Shown: piece after piece, positions 36,282 through 43,160 of the stretch | Position numbering within the stretch: the first letter of the stretch is position 1 | Layout of the letters: the number at the start of each line of letters is the position of its first letter | Assembly (NCBI RefSeq): GCF_000429905.1 | Contig: NZ_AUCT01000031.1 | Location: 1-64,000, forward strand | Direction of reading: 5' to 3' | Source of the DNA: Desulfatibacillum aliphaticivorans DSM 15576 | GTDB lineage: Bacteria > Desulfobacterota > Desulfobacteria > Desulfobacterales > Desulfatibacillaceae | DNA length: 64,000 bases | Translations under genes and position numbers: made by a program | The notes under the pieces: model-generated | Seen by the model: the letters and a program-made list of their open reading frames with translations, nothing else | Database searches by the model: none | What the model was told of the DNA's origin: nothing

Positions 36282-36731
36282 ATGCAAAAAACGCGCGTTT
36301 TATTTGTCTGCGAACACAACTCCGCCCGGAGCAGAATGGCCGAGGCTTTTTTAAACTCCTTGGCGGGCGACCGGCACATGGCGGAAAGCGCAGGTTTTGA
36401 TATCGCGCCGGTGAATCCCCTGGTCGCCGAGGTCATGGCTGAGCTTGGCATGGACATTACGGCCAAGGAATCCCAAAAGGTTTTCGACCTTTATAAATCC
36501 GGGCGCATTTATGAATTTGTGATCACCGTCTGCGACGAATCCCTGGCCGAGCAATGCCCCGTCTTTCCCGGCATTGTAAGGCGCTGCCATTGGAGTTTCC
36601 CCGATCCCTGGAACCTTGAAGGGACCGAAGAGGAAAAGCTGGAGCAAACCCGCCAGATTCGGGATAAAATCCGCGAAACAGTGGAAAAATGGCTGGCCGA
36701 TCCTGATTGCTGCCAGCTTGTAAAGCCTTGA
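36282..36731 (+). CDS. Second LMW-phosphatase/ArsC-family protein
   Basis: A 149-residue paralogue of the preceding arsC product. The P-loop is CEHNSARS (Cys10, Arg16) and the distal cysteines are CDESLAEQC (Cys84, Cys92; spacing CX7C rather than CX6C). EHNSARS is the usual ArsC sequence of many deltaproteobacteria, whereas the first copy reads TGNSCRS. The C-terminus adds a vicinal CC pair (DPDCCQL). It is probably also an arsenate reductase, perhaps with a different reductant or substrate. Confidence 0.88.
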   Translation: MQKTRVLFVCEHNSARSRMAEAFLNSLAGDRHMAESAGFDIAPVNPLVAEVMAELGMDITAKESQKVFDLYKSGRIYEFVITVCDESLAEQCPVFPGIVRRCHWSFPDPWNLEGTEEEKLEQTRQIRDKIRETVEKWLADPDCCQLVKP

Positions 36732-36849
36732 ACCAAGGATTCTTCATGCCAAGACCGCTCTGTTGGCGCTCTTCAAACGCGACATTGGCTTTTATACCCG
36801 CCAATGTTATTGTCGAACCCAACATCCAACTATTGAAACCGGAGGGCGT

Positions 36850-37266
36850 ATGAAGCCGAGAATCAGCATGATCACCCTGGGCGTTCGGGACATGGACCGG
36901 GCAGTCAAATTTTATGAAGAGGGCCTGGGACTGCCCAAAATGGACTACGACCCGGCGGTCGCCTTTTTCACCCTGAACGGAACCTGGCTGGCATTATACC
37001 CCTGGGACCTTTTGGCCGAAGACGCCCAGGTTCCGCCGGAAGGAACGGGATTCCGGGGCGTGACCCTGGCTCACAACCTGGCCTCGGAAGCTGAGGTGGA
37101 CGCGTTCCTGGCTCAGGCGCTTGAAGCCGGGGCGACCCAGGTCAAGCCTCCCCAAAAGGTTTTCTGGGGCGGGTACTCGGGATATTTCGCCGACCCTGAC
37201 GGGCATCTTTGGGAAGTTGCGTACAATCCCTATTTTTGGATCGGCCCCAAGGACGAAGAGGCCTGA
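36850..37266 (+). CDS. VOC-family (glyoxalase/bleomycin resistance-like) protein
   Basis: A 138-residue vicinal-oxygen-chelate protein with two beta-alpha-beta-beta-beta modules (MITLGVRDMDRAVKFYEEGLG; FADPDGHLWEVAYNP). It contains no cysteine, so it lacks the thiol site of the arsenic-carbon lyase ArsI and should not be called ArsI despite its neighbours. Potential metal ligands are the His in TLAHN and the Glu in LWEVA. It is last gene of the arsenic cluster, 118 bases after the second arsC gene. Start chosen from GGAGGG before 36850. Confidence 0.82.
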   Translation: MKPRISMITLGVRDMDRAVKFYEEGLGLPKMDYDPAVAFFTLNGTWLALYPWDLLAEDAQVPPEGTGFRGVTLAHNLASEAEVDAFLAQALEAGATQVKPPQKVFWGGYSGYFADPDGHLWEVAYNPYFWIGPKDEEA

Positions 37267-37272
37267 TGATAA

Positions 37273-37302
37273 AGGCGGGGGACGCCCCCGCCCTTCTCCC
37301 TT
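37273..37302. terminator. Hairpin between VOC and mgtE genes
   Basis: GGCGGGGG and CCCCCGCC form an eight-base-pair stem around ACG at 37274-37292, between convergent genes. The following CTTCTCCCTTTT is only a loose T-tract. Confidence 0.6.
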
Positions 37303-38688
37303 TTACACCCCCAAAATCAACTTGGCCGACGTGAAGTAGATAAGCAGCCCGGTGATGTCCACGACTGTGGTTAGGGCCGGGCTGGCCACGATGGCCGGGT
37401 CCCATTTCATCTTTGCTGCAAACAAAGGCAAAATCGCCCCCACCAGGGTGGCGGTAACCACCTGCAGCGCCAGGGCGGCGGCTATGGCGACCCCCACCTT
37501 GGCCAGGGAAATTCCCATGGGGATGTTGTCTCCGTGGGAGAGAAACATGACCTTTAGCCAGGACAGGCCCCCCAAAATCAGCGCCAGCAAAACTGAAATT
37601 TTCAATTCCTTATAAAGCACCCTGAAGGTGTCCTTGGGCGAAATTTCTTTTAAGGCCAGGGCGCGCACCACCACAGTCGCCGACTGGCTGCCCGTATTTC
37701 CGCCGGTATCCGCCACCATGGGCATATAAAGCGCCAGAATCAACATATGCATGAGGCTGGCCTGAAAAGAATGAATGATCACGCCGGAAATCAGGCCCAG
37801 GGCGGCCAGGCCCACAATCCAGTAAGCGCGGTTTTTAAAATGAATCCAGGACGGGGTTTTAAGATATACGCCGGCTTCGTGGGTTCCGGTGATAGCCGCC
37901 AGCTTCTCCATGTCCTCCGTGGTTTCCTGGGTGATGACGTCCAACGCGTCGTCATGGGTGAAAATTCCCACCAGGGCGTCGCCTCCGTTGACGACAGGCA
38001 GGGCCAATAGGTCGTATTTCTGGATTTTCCTGGCAGAGGCTTCCTGGTCGTCCTCCACCCGGGAAAAAATCACATCCTTGTGCATGATGTCCCCCACCCT
38101 TGCGTTGCGCCGCGCCGTAATAAGGTCCTTTAAGGATACAAACCCAAGCAGCCTGCGCTTTTCGTCCACCACATAGGTGTAATAAATGGTTTCCTTGTCC
38201 GGCGCTGCTTCACGCAGGCGGTCGATGGCCTGGGATGCGGTGAGGTCCGCTGAAAGCACGGCGTAGTCCGAGGTCATGACGGCGCCGGTGGTCCCCTCTT
38301 CATACGAGGCCAGGCGGCGGATATCCTCCCGCTCAGCCTGGGCCAGGGCCGGCAGCACGTTTTCCTGCAGTTCGCTGCTCATTTTCTTGAATAAATCGGC
38401 CCGGTCGTCCGGGGGCATGTCCGCCAGCAGGGCGGCAAGGTCCTTCCGGGGCATCCCGGAAGCCATGTTCACTTGAACGTCTTCATCCAGATGGCTGAAA
38501 ATCTCAGCGCCCAAAGGGGCCGGAGCATGGCCAAGGACTACCCGCGCCTCGCTGTCCGGAAAGGAAGACAAAGCGTCGGCGATGTCGGCCGGATGATAGG
38601 ATTGGCAGTAATTCTTTACGGATTGATAATCGGCGTGCGCGAGCATTTCGCGCAGTTCAATGATGTGGAGCGGATTTTTGATGTTCAT
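37303..38688 (-). CDS. mgtE: Magnesium transporter MgtE
   Basis: A 461-residue MgtE. It has the N-terminal superhelical domain (about 1-130), two CBS domains (about 135-255), then a connecting helix and five TM segments (from about 290), including the pore signature PMVADTGGNTGSQSATVVVRALAL. MgtE is a Mg2+-gated inner-membrane channel; the N and CBS domains close it when Mg2+ is high. It is transcribed alone on the minus strand with GGAGGTGAATC before the ATG. A small ORF precedes it (38748-38882). Confidence 0.95.
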   Translation of the reverse strand: MNIKNPLHIIELREMLAHADYQSVKNYCQSYHPADIADALSSFPDSEARVVLGHAPAPLGAEIFSHLDEDVQVNMASGMPRKDLAALLADMPPDDRADLFKKMSSELQENVLPALAQAEREDIRRLASYEEGTTGAVMTSDYAVLSADLTASQAIDRLREAAPDKETIYYTYVVDEKRRLLGFVSLKDLITARRNARVGDIMHKDVIFSRVEDDQEASARKIQKYDLLALPVVNGGDALVGIFTHDDALDVITQETTEDMEKLAAITGTHEAGVYLKTPSWIHFKNRAYWIVGLAALGLISGVIIHSFQASLMHMLILALYMPMVADTGGNTGSQSATVVVRALALKEISPKDTFRVLYKELKISVLLALILGGLSWLKVMFLSHGDNIPMGISLAKVGVAIAAALALQVVTATLVGAILPLFAAKMKWDPAIVASPALTTVVDITGLLIYFTSAKLILGV

Positions 38689-38747
38689 GATTCACCTCCT
38701 TTTGAGCCGCGGCGAAAACGCGTGGCGGCCGGAGGCGAATCAACGGG

Positions 38748-38882
38748 CTATAACGAACCGGAGAGCCTGCCCATCGCGAAGGGGGCCGCATTGCGTGTAC
38801 GCCGCAAAGCAAAGGCGCATGAGCGCCATGCGATTTGTGCGTCCGGACAACGGGGACTGTGACTGTCTCCTGGGTCGTTCAT
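38748..38882 (-). CDS. Possible 44-residue leader ORF upstream of mgtE
   Basis: On the minus strand ATG at 38882, preceded by AGGAG at a normal distance, opens 44 codons ending in TAG about 60 bases before mgtE. The peptide begins MNDPGDSHSPRCPDAQ and has three Pro in the first 13 residues and a fourth later. A GGCGC-TCAT-GCGCC hairpin lies within it. Short Pro-containing leader peptides sense Mg2+ for some Mg2+ transporters in enterobacteria. No Mg riboswitch (M-box) consensus is seen. The link is speculative, and the ORF may be chance. Confidence 0.3.
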   Translation of the reverse strand: MNDPGDSHSPRCPDAQIAWRSCAFALRRTRNAAPFAMGRLSGSL

Positions 38883-39215
38883 GGGGCTTTCTCCTAATGA
38901 GTTCTGATATACGGGCGAACGTCCGCCCTCCTTAGCCGAGAAAGGATTATCCTCCTGATCATATTGGAAGGCAAGAAAAATATTCGGCCGAAATCACTTC
39001 TGACTTAGCAGGCTAGTAAAATGACATTTATAAAATTTTACACTGACTATGATTTCTCATTTTTTAACATGAAATACCACATCAATTCTTGACTAATCCG
39101 GAAGGGTGTGACACGGTTCAGCCTAATTCAACAATCGTATAAACTTTTTGCAATAGGTTTGCAGGGGGGATGTTTTTTCGACGAGCAATTGGTTTTTTGC
39201 TAGTGAGGGAGAAAA
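38883..39215. other. Intergenic region between mgtE and the LRR gene
   Basis: An AT-rich gap between divergent genes. Minus-strand side: GC-rich hairpin GGGCGGACGTTCGCCC near 38912-38927 ahead of the possible leader ORF. Plus-strand side: TTGACT near 39087 could be a -35, but no convincing -10 follows. No gene seen. Confidence 0.35.
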
Positions 39216-41105
39216 ATGCCCAAATACGCCCGTTTGCCGATTATCTTCACGCTGGCTTTATTCTTTTGGGTTCCCCAGGTTTCGGCTCAAATACCGGAAG
39301 CGGAAAGGGCGGCCCTTATAGCGCTATACACCGCTGCGGGGGGAAGCAGTTGGACGAATGCAAGCGGTTGGAAAGAGGAGCCTCTTGCAGAGGACGGATT
39401 TGCAGAGCCGGGGACGGAAGCCGGATGGTACGGCGTGACATGCAATAATGACGAAAGCCATGTGACCGGCCTCGCTCTTTCGGGAAACGGCTTGACAGGG
39501 ACTATCCCCGCGGATGTATCCGACCTGCTCCTGTTGGAGACTCTCGACCTGTCGAAAAATGCAATAGAAGGGGAAATACCCGCTTCGCTGGGAAGTCTGA
39601 GCGCGTTGACCGGCCTGTATCTTCATCGCAACCAGTTGGAAGGCTCGCTCCCCGCCTCCCTGGGAAATTTAGGCGCCCTTGAACAACTGTACGCCAATCG
39701 CAACACCCTTTCCGGGCCCTTGCCCGAGGAATTCTCCAAGTTGTCGGAGCTCAGGATACTGGACATCCATCACAACTTGTTGAGCGGTGAAATTCCTGCA
39801 TGGTTGGGAGATCTTTTCTGGCTGCAGCAAATATTGATCCACGCCAACAAATTTACCGGGAGGATTCCGGCGGAGTTGACCAATCTCTTCATGCTGACCA
39901 AGCTGAACGTCAGCGAAAATCGCTTGACAGGCGGCCTGCCATGCGGCTTTGGCGGCCTGTCTCAGCTTCAGGAATTCCTGGCCTCCCGAAACAGCCTTTG
40001 CGGAAGCATTCCCTCCAGCATTGGAGGCCTCACTAGTCTCATTGTCCTTGATCTAAGCAATAACCGTTTTTGCGGACCTATTCCCGAAGAAATCGTCCAC
40101 CTGGCCTCCCTCCAGGACGAAAAAAATGATTTCAGGTACAATCAACTTTTTACGGATGATGCGGCAGTTCGCGCCTTTATGAACGCCAAGCAGACGGGCG
40201 GAGATTGGGAATCCTATCAGATCGATTTTTTCTACGCCGGAGATTTAAACCGCGATTCCATCCTGACCTTGGAGGACGCCCTGGACGCTTTGCAATTCAT
40301 GGCGGCCAATTTAAGCCAATGTCAAGACATCGCTGCAGGCGACGTCAATCAGGATGACAAAATCGGCATGGAGGAAGCTCTACACGCCATGCAAGCCTTT
40401 GGGTCGGCGCCCGTTATCGACGCTGTTCAGAGCAAGCAAATTGAGGAAGGGAAGCCCCTGAGTTTTACCCTGCAGTTGGAGGCCCCTGGAAGCCCGCCGG
40501 TTCGATTCACCATGACCAACATGCCTTTAAGCGCCTCCCTGAACCCGGAAACCGGGTTGTTCTTCTGGACCCCGGGAATCCAGGACGCCCAGGTGCACCA
40601 ACCGGTCTTCTGGTGCGAGAACGCCCAGGGCGGAGGGAATTACGCCTCCACGACGATCACCGTCACCCAGGGCATTGTTGAGGAAGGATGGGTTCTGGAG
40701 GACAATGAGCAGCCTACCACCCTGGATGTGGATTTGACCCTCCGTTGGAACACCCAGGATGCCATTGAGGCGGACGCAATCTGGAGCATCGCCCACCAAT
40801 GGGGAGAAGATCCGGCCTACCATGCCTCAGTGGAAGGCTCGGCCCAAGGTGCGCCGGGCGTCATGAATCAGGATTACACATTCAACTTTTCCTTCACTTC
40901 GTCAGACCCGATGACCACGGACTTTCCGTTTTTGGATGGGGAAGTGATCACATACACCCTGAATCTGAAAAATCTGATGTTTTATCAGGGCGCCTCGGCC
41001 GGAAATTGGGACTCCTTGCTGCCCATATCACCTGGTGTGTTGGAGTTGGAGCTTTCGGGAAGCGTGACAGGCTCCAAGGTTTGGGGCGAGGGTCTAACCC
41101 CATGA
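39216..41105 (+). CDS. Secreted plant-type leucine-rich repeat protein with dockerin-like domain
   Basis: A 629-residue exported protein with a signal peptide ending VSA-Q (residues 1-23). Residues 24-80 form a cap (ALYTAAGGSSWTNASGWK, as in bacterial and plant LRR proteins). About eight 24-residue repeats follow, of the plant-specific form NxLTGxIPxxLGxLxxLxxL (residues about 90-290). Next come two calcium loops of the dockerin type (GDLNRDSILTLEDA and GDVNQDDKIGMEEA, about 345-400), then an Ig-like/He_PIG domain and a beta-rich C-terminal domain. LRRs bind proteins or glycans; the dockerin may dock to a cohesin or bind calcium. GAGGGAG precedes the ATG. Confidence 0.85.
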   Translation: MPKYARLPIIFTLALFFWVPQVSAQIPEAERAALIALYTAAGGSSWTNASGWKEEPLAEDGFAEPGTEAGWYGVTCNNDESHVTGLALSGNGLTGTIPADVSDLLLLETLDLSKNAIEGEIPASLGSLSALTGLYLHRNQLEGSLPASLGNLGALEQLYANRNTLSGPLPEEFSKLSELRILDIHHNLLSGEIPAWLGDLFWLQQILIHANKFTGRIPAELTNLFMLTKLNVSENRLTGGLPCGFGGLSQLQEFLASRNSLCGSIPSSIGGLTSLIVLDLSNNRFCGPIPEEIVHLASLQDEKNDFRYNQLFTDDAAVRAFMNAKQTGGDWESYQIDFFYAGDLNRDSILTLEDALDALQFMAANLSQCQDIAAGDVNQDDKIGMEEALHAMQAFGSAPVIDAVQSKQIEEGKPLSFTLQLEAPGSPPVRFTMTNMPLSASLNPETGLFFWTPGIQDAQVHQPVFWCENAQGGGNYASTTITVTQGIVEEGWVLEDNEQPTTLDVDLTLRWNTQDAIEADAIWSIAHQWGEDPAYHASVEGSAQGAPGVMNQDYTFNFSFTSSDPMTTDFPFLDGEVITYTLNLKNLMFYQGASAGNWDSLLPISPGVLELELSGSVTGSKVWGEGLTP

Positions 41106-41108
41106 AAA

Positions 41109-41139
41109 AACAGGCCGGACAGCATGCGCCCGGCCTTTG
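41109..41139 (+). terminator. Terminator after the LRR gene
   Basis: AGGCCGG pairs with CCGGCCT around an eleven-base loop, followed by TT. The T-tract is short. Confidence 0.6.
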
Positions 41140-41163
41140 ATCGCTGTATCTATATATAAAGAT

Positions 41164-41985
41164 TTACAGATAAATTTTGCTCTGCTTTTTGTTCAGATCC
41201 TGGGGTGTGGACTTTTCCATCTCCATCCTTTGGGCGAACACGCCGCTCATGTCATTGATCTCCAAGGCGTCTTCCGGGCATACGTCCAGGCAGCCCAGAC
41301 AGGCGATGCAAAGCGCGGGGTCGGCCTCCCCTTTTTCAGCGTCCATGGCGCCGCTGGGGCATTGTTCCTGGCAGGCCATGCACAAGCTGCACTCCTTGCC
41401 GTTTCTGGTGGGCAGCTGAGTCAGGGCTTTGAATCGGAATCCCTCGATGGCGTCCAGAAATTCCTCGTTCATATCGGTCTTTTCCAACTCACCCAAAACG
41501 CCCCCGTCTTTGCCGGAAAAACGGGCGTAAACCGCGGCGGCATAGTCCTTTGCAGCCGCATAATCCGAGGCGTCCGGCCGCTGGGGAACCGCTTGCCAGC
41601 CGCCCCTGTTAAAGGTATGGGCGCCCAGGAACTCGGCCGAAGCGACTACGGTGAAGCCGGCGGTCGCCAATATCTCCCTGGTGGAGTAATGGCAGGGATG
41701 CACGTGAAACCCGCCGTAGGTGAAATACATGGCCGCCTTTTTTCCCTGGCCGTTCAGGGTCTGCAGCCATTCCCGCAACACCCGGGGGGCGCGCATGGAA
41801 TGGATGGGAGCCCCGAAAATCACGCCGTCATAAACGGAAAAATCCATGGGCTCCTTGCGGCCGGCGGGAACAGTGACGTCAAACTTCTCCACTTGGGCGC
41901 CCAGTTCGGCAAGGGCCGATTCTATGACGTCCGCCATCTTTTTGGTGTTGCCAGTGGCCGAAAAATACAGGACGGCAATCTTCAT
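41164..41985 (-). CDS. EFR1-type flavodoxin-ferredoxin fusion protein
   Basis: A 273-residue electron-transfer protein. The N-terminal flavodoxin domain (1-165) has the FMN phosphate loop YFSATGNTKKMAD. The C-terminal part binds two [4Fe-4S] clusters through CSLCMACQEQCP and CIACLGCLDVCP (about 195-245). EFRO-type fusions are common in strict anaerobes and probably pass low-potential electrons between Fe-S and flavin partners. It lies 15 bases after a methyltransferase gene and is third in a marR-methyltransferase-EFR1 operon. Confidence 0.9.
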   Translation of the reverse strand: MKIAVLYFSATGNTKKMADVIESALAELGAQVEKFDVTVPAGRKEPMDFSVYDGVIFGAPIHSMRAPRVLREWLQTLNGQGKKAAMYFTYGGFHVHPCHYSTREILATAGFTVVASAEFLGAHTFNRGGWQAVPQRPDASDYAAAKDYAAAVYARFSGKDGGVLGELEKTDMNEEFLDAIEGFRFKALTQLPTRNGKECSLCMACQEQCPSGAMDAEKGEADPALCIACLGCLDVCPEDALEINDMSGVFAQRMEMEKSTPQDLNKKQSKIYL

Positions 41986-42000
41986 GTGCAGTTCCTTTCC

Positions 42001-42564
42001 CTATTTAAGGGGTATGCATTTCAAATATTCGGGCTTCTCTTCCGCAATGCTCCAGGCCCCGGACTCCAATATCTTGGCCTTGGTCCGCTCCCGGGGCTGG
42101 TGGCCGTCGTCAATAAACAGCACGGCCGAAGACTTGGCGAACCGGTTTATCTCCTTCAAAAAAGCCGTTGGTTGGCTCACCATATGGAACATGTCAAAAG
42201 CCCATACCAGGTCCACGGACTCGTCCTCCAGGGGCGCCTTGTCCTTGGCCGCCAGCACGGGTTTGACGTTGGTGAGGCCTCCCTTTTGAATCCGTTTTTC
42301 CACGGCCTCAATGGCCAGCTCATGGACGTCAATGGCGTACACCGTCCCCTTGAGGCCGACCTTGCGGGAAGCGCGGGGAATATAAGAACCCGGCCCGCAT
42401 CCGTAATCCGCCACCGTCATTCCTTCCCGGATGGGAAGTTCCTCCAGCCGAGAATCCACGGGAAAAAACCGGTCCCGGATGTTAAAAATGAAAGACATGC
42501 CCCGGAAGGCCCATCCGGGCATGCGATCCATCCTTTGGCCGAATCCCTTTTCTTTCAGACTCAT
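42001..42564 (-). CDS. Class I SAM-dependent methyltransferase
   Basis: A 187-residue methyltransferase with motif I VADYGCGPGSYIPRAS, acidic VYAIDVHELAIE, and the post-II block VDLVWAFDMFHMV. This is a Methyltransf_11/31-like domain without extra substrate-binding modules. The N-terminal RMPGWAFRGMSFIFNIRDRF is shared with small methyltransferases of anaerobes. The start has AAAGGAGCC. It lies between a MarR regulator and the EFR1 flavoprotein, suggesting a regulated three-gene unit; substrate unknown. An arsenite methyltransferase is unlikely, as the expected cysteines are missing. Confidence 0.85.
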   Translation of the reverse strand: MSLKEKGFGQRMDRMPGWAFRGMSFIFNIRDRFFPVDSRLEELPIREGMTVADYGCGPGSYIPRASRKVGLKGTVYAIDVHELAIEAVEKRIQKGGLTNVKPVLAAKDKAPLEDESVDLVWAFDMFHMVSQPTAFLKEINRFAKSSAVLFIDDGHQPRERTKAKILESGAWSIAEEKPEYLKCIPLK

Positions 42565-42579
42565 GGTGTAGGCTCCTTT

Positions 42580-42598
42580 GTTTAGTAGGTATACGCTT
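42580..42598. promoter_or_regulatory. Candidate MarR-site copy upstream of the methyltransferase gene
   Basis: This 19-base element (read on the minus strand AAGCGTATA-CCTAC-TAAAC) recurs with 15-16 identities at 43082-43100 before marR, in the opposite orientation. The occurrence of the same GCGTATA-N5-TAAAC before both genes suggests a shared regulator. Binding is not shown. Confidence 0.35.
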
Positions 42599-42611
42599 TT
42601 TGCAAAAAAAT

Positions 42612-43076
42612 TTAACCGCGCTGCCCGAAAAACTCGATCAGCTTGTCCAAAAACTCGTCCAAAAAAACCAACTGTTCCTCGGGCATGCCGAAAAAATAGT
42701 CCTTAAACCCTCCGTCCATGGTCTCGTGCCAGTGCTCATGGGCGAAAAAAGCCACCTTGCCTTTGGACGTCAGGTGAACCAGCAAGCGGGAGCTGTTATC
42801 CGGATCCGGAATCTTGTCCACAAGCCCTTTGGCTTCCAGCTTTTTAAGGGTTTGCGACACCGCCCCCTTGGTAACGCCCATAAAATCCGCCAAATCGGTC
42901 ACGCTCACCCCCGCATGATGGCCCACGGCTTCTATCATATGGATTTCAGCGCTGTGCAAGTCCTGTTCTATGCCAAACTTCCTGGGCTGTTTTTCCAGGT
43001 CCTGCCAGATCTTTACGGCTTTCATGAATTTTCCGATCAGGGAGAACGGCGTCGGCTTGTTCGCGTTCGTATTCAT
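42612..43076 (-). CDS. MarR-family transcriptional regulator
   Basis: A 154-residue winged-helix regulator. The recognition helix region is DLADFMGVTKGAVSQTLKKLEAKGLV and the wing DPDNSSRLLVHLTSKGK. Helices at both ends form the dimer interface. MarR proteins are usually ligand-responsive repressors of adjacent genes, here a methyltransferase and EFR1 flavoprotein. The start could be 43094 (seven codons upstream); no strong ribosome site fits either. TTGACA lies on the minus strand near 43104-43109. Confidence 0.9.
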   Translation of the reverse strand: MNTNANKPTPFSLIGKFMKAVKIWQDLEKQPRKFGIEQDLHSAEIHMIEAVGHHAGVSVTDLADFMGVTKGAVSQTLKKLEAKGLVDKIPDPDNSSRLLVHLTSKGKVAFFAHEHWHETMDGGFKDYFFGMPEEQLVFLDEFLDKLIEFFGQRG

Positions 43077-43081
43077 GAAGG

Positions 43082-43100
43082 AAGCGTATAGCATCTAAAC
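43082..43100. promoter_or_regulatory. Candidate MarR operator before marR
   Basis: AAGCGTATA-GCATC-TAAAC on the plus strand, lying just downstream of the minus-strand TTGACA of the presumed marR promoter. Partner of the copy at 42580-42598. Confidence 0.35.
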
Positions 43101-43160
43101 ACTAATGTCAAACATTATTTTTCTATCTGCATTTTTTATGGAGCTGAAAAACCGCCTTGG

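Noticed and set aside
36850..37266. ArsI (arsenic-carbon lyase) label for the VOC gene
   Set aside because: The protein has no cysteine residue, so the thiol arsenical site of ArsI is missing.
38748..39000. Mg2+ riboswitch (M-box) upstream of mgtE
   Set aside because: I looked on the minus strand for the conserved M-box blocks and did not find them; only hairpins and a small ORF are present.
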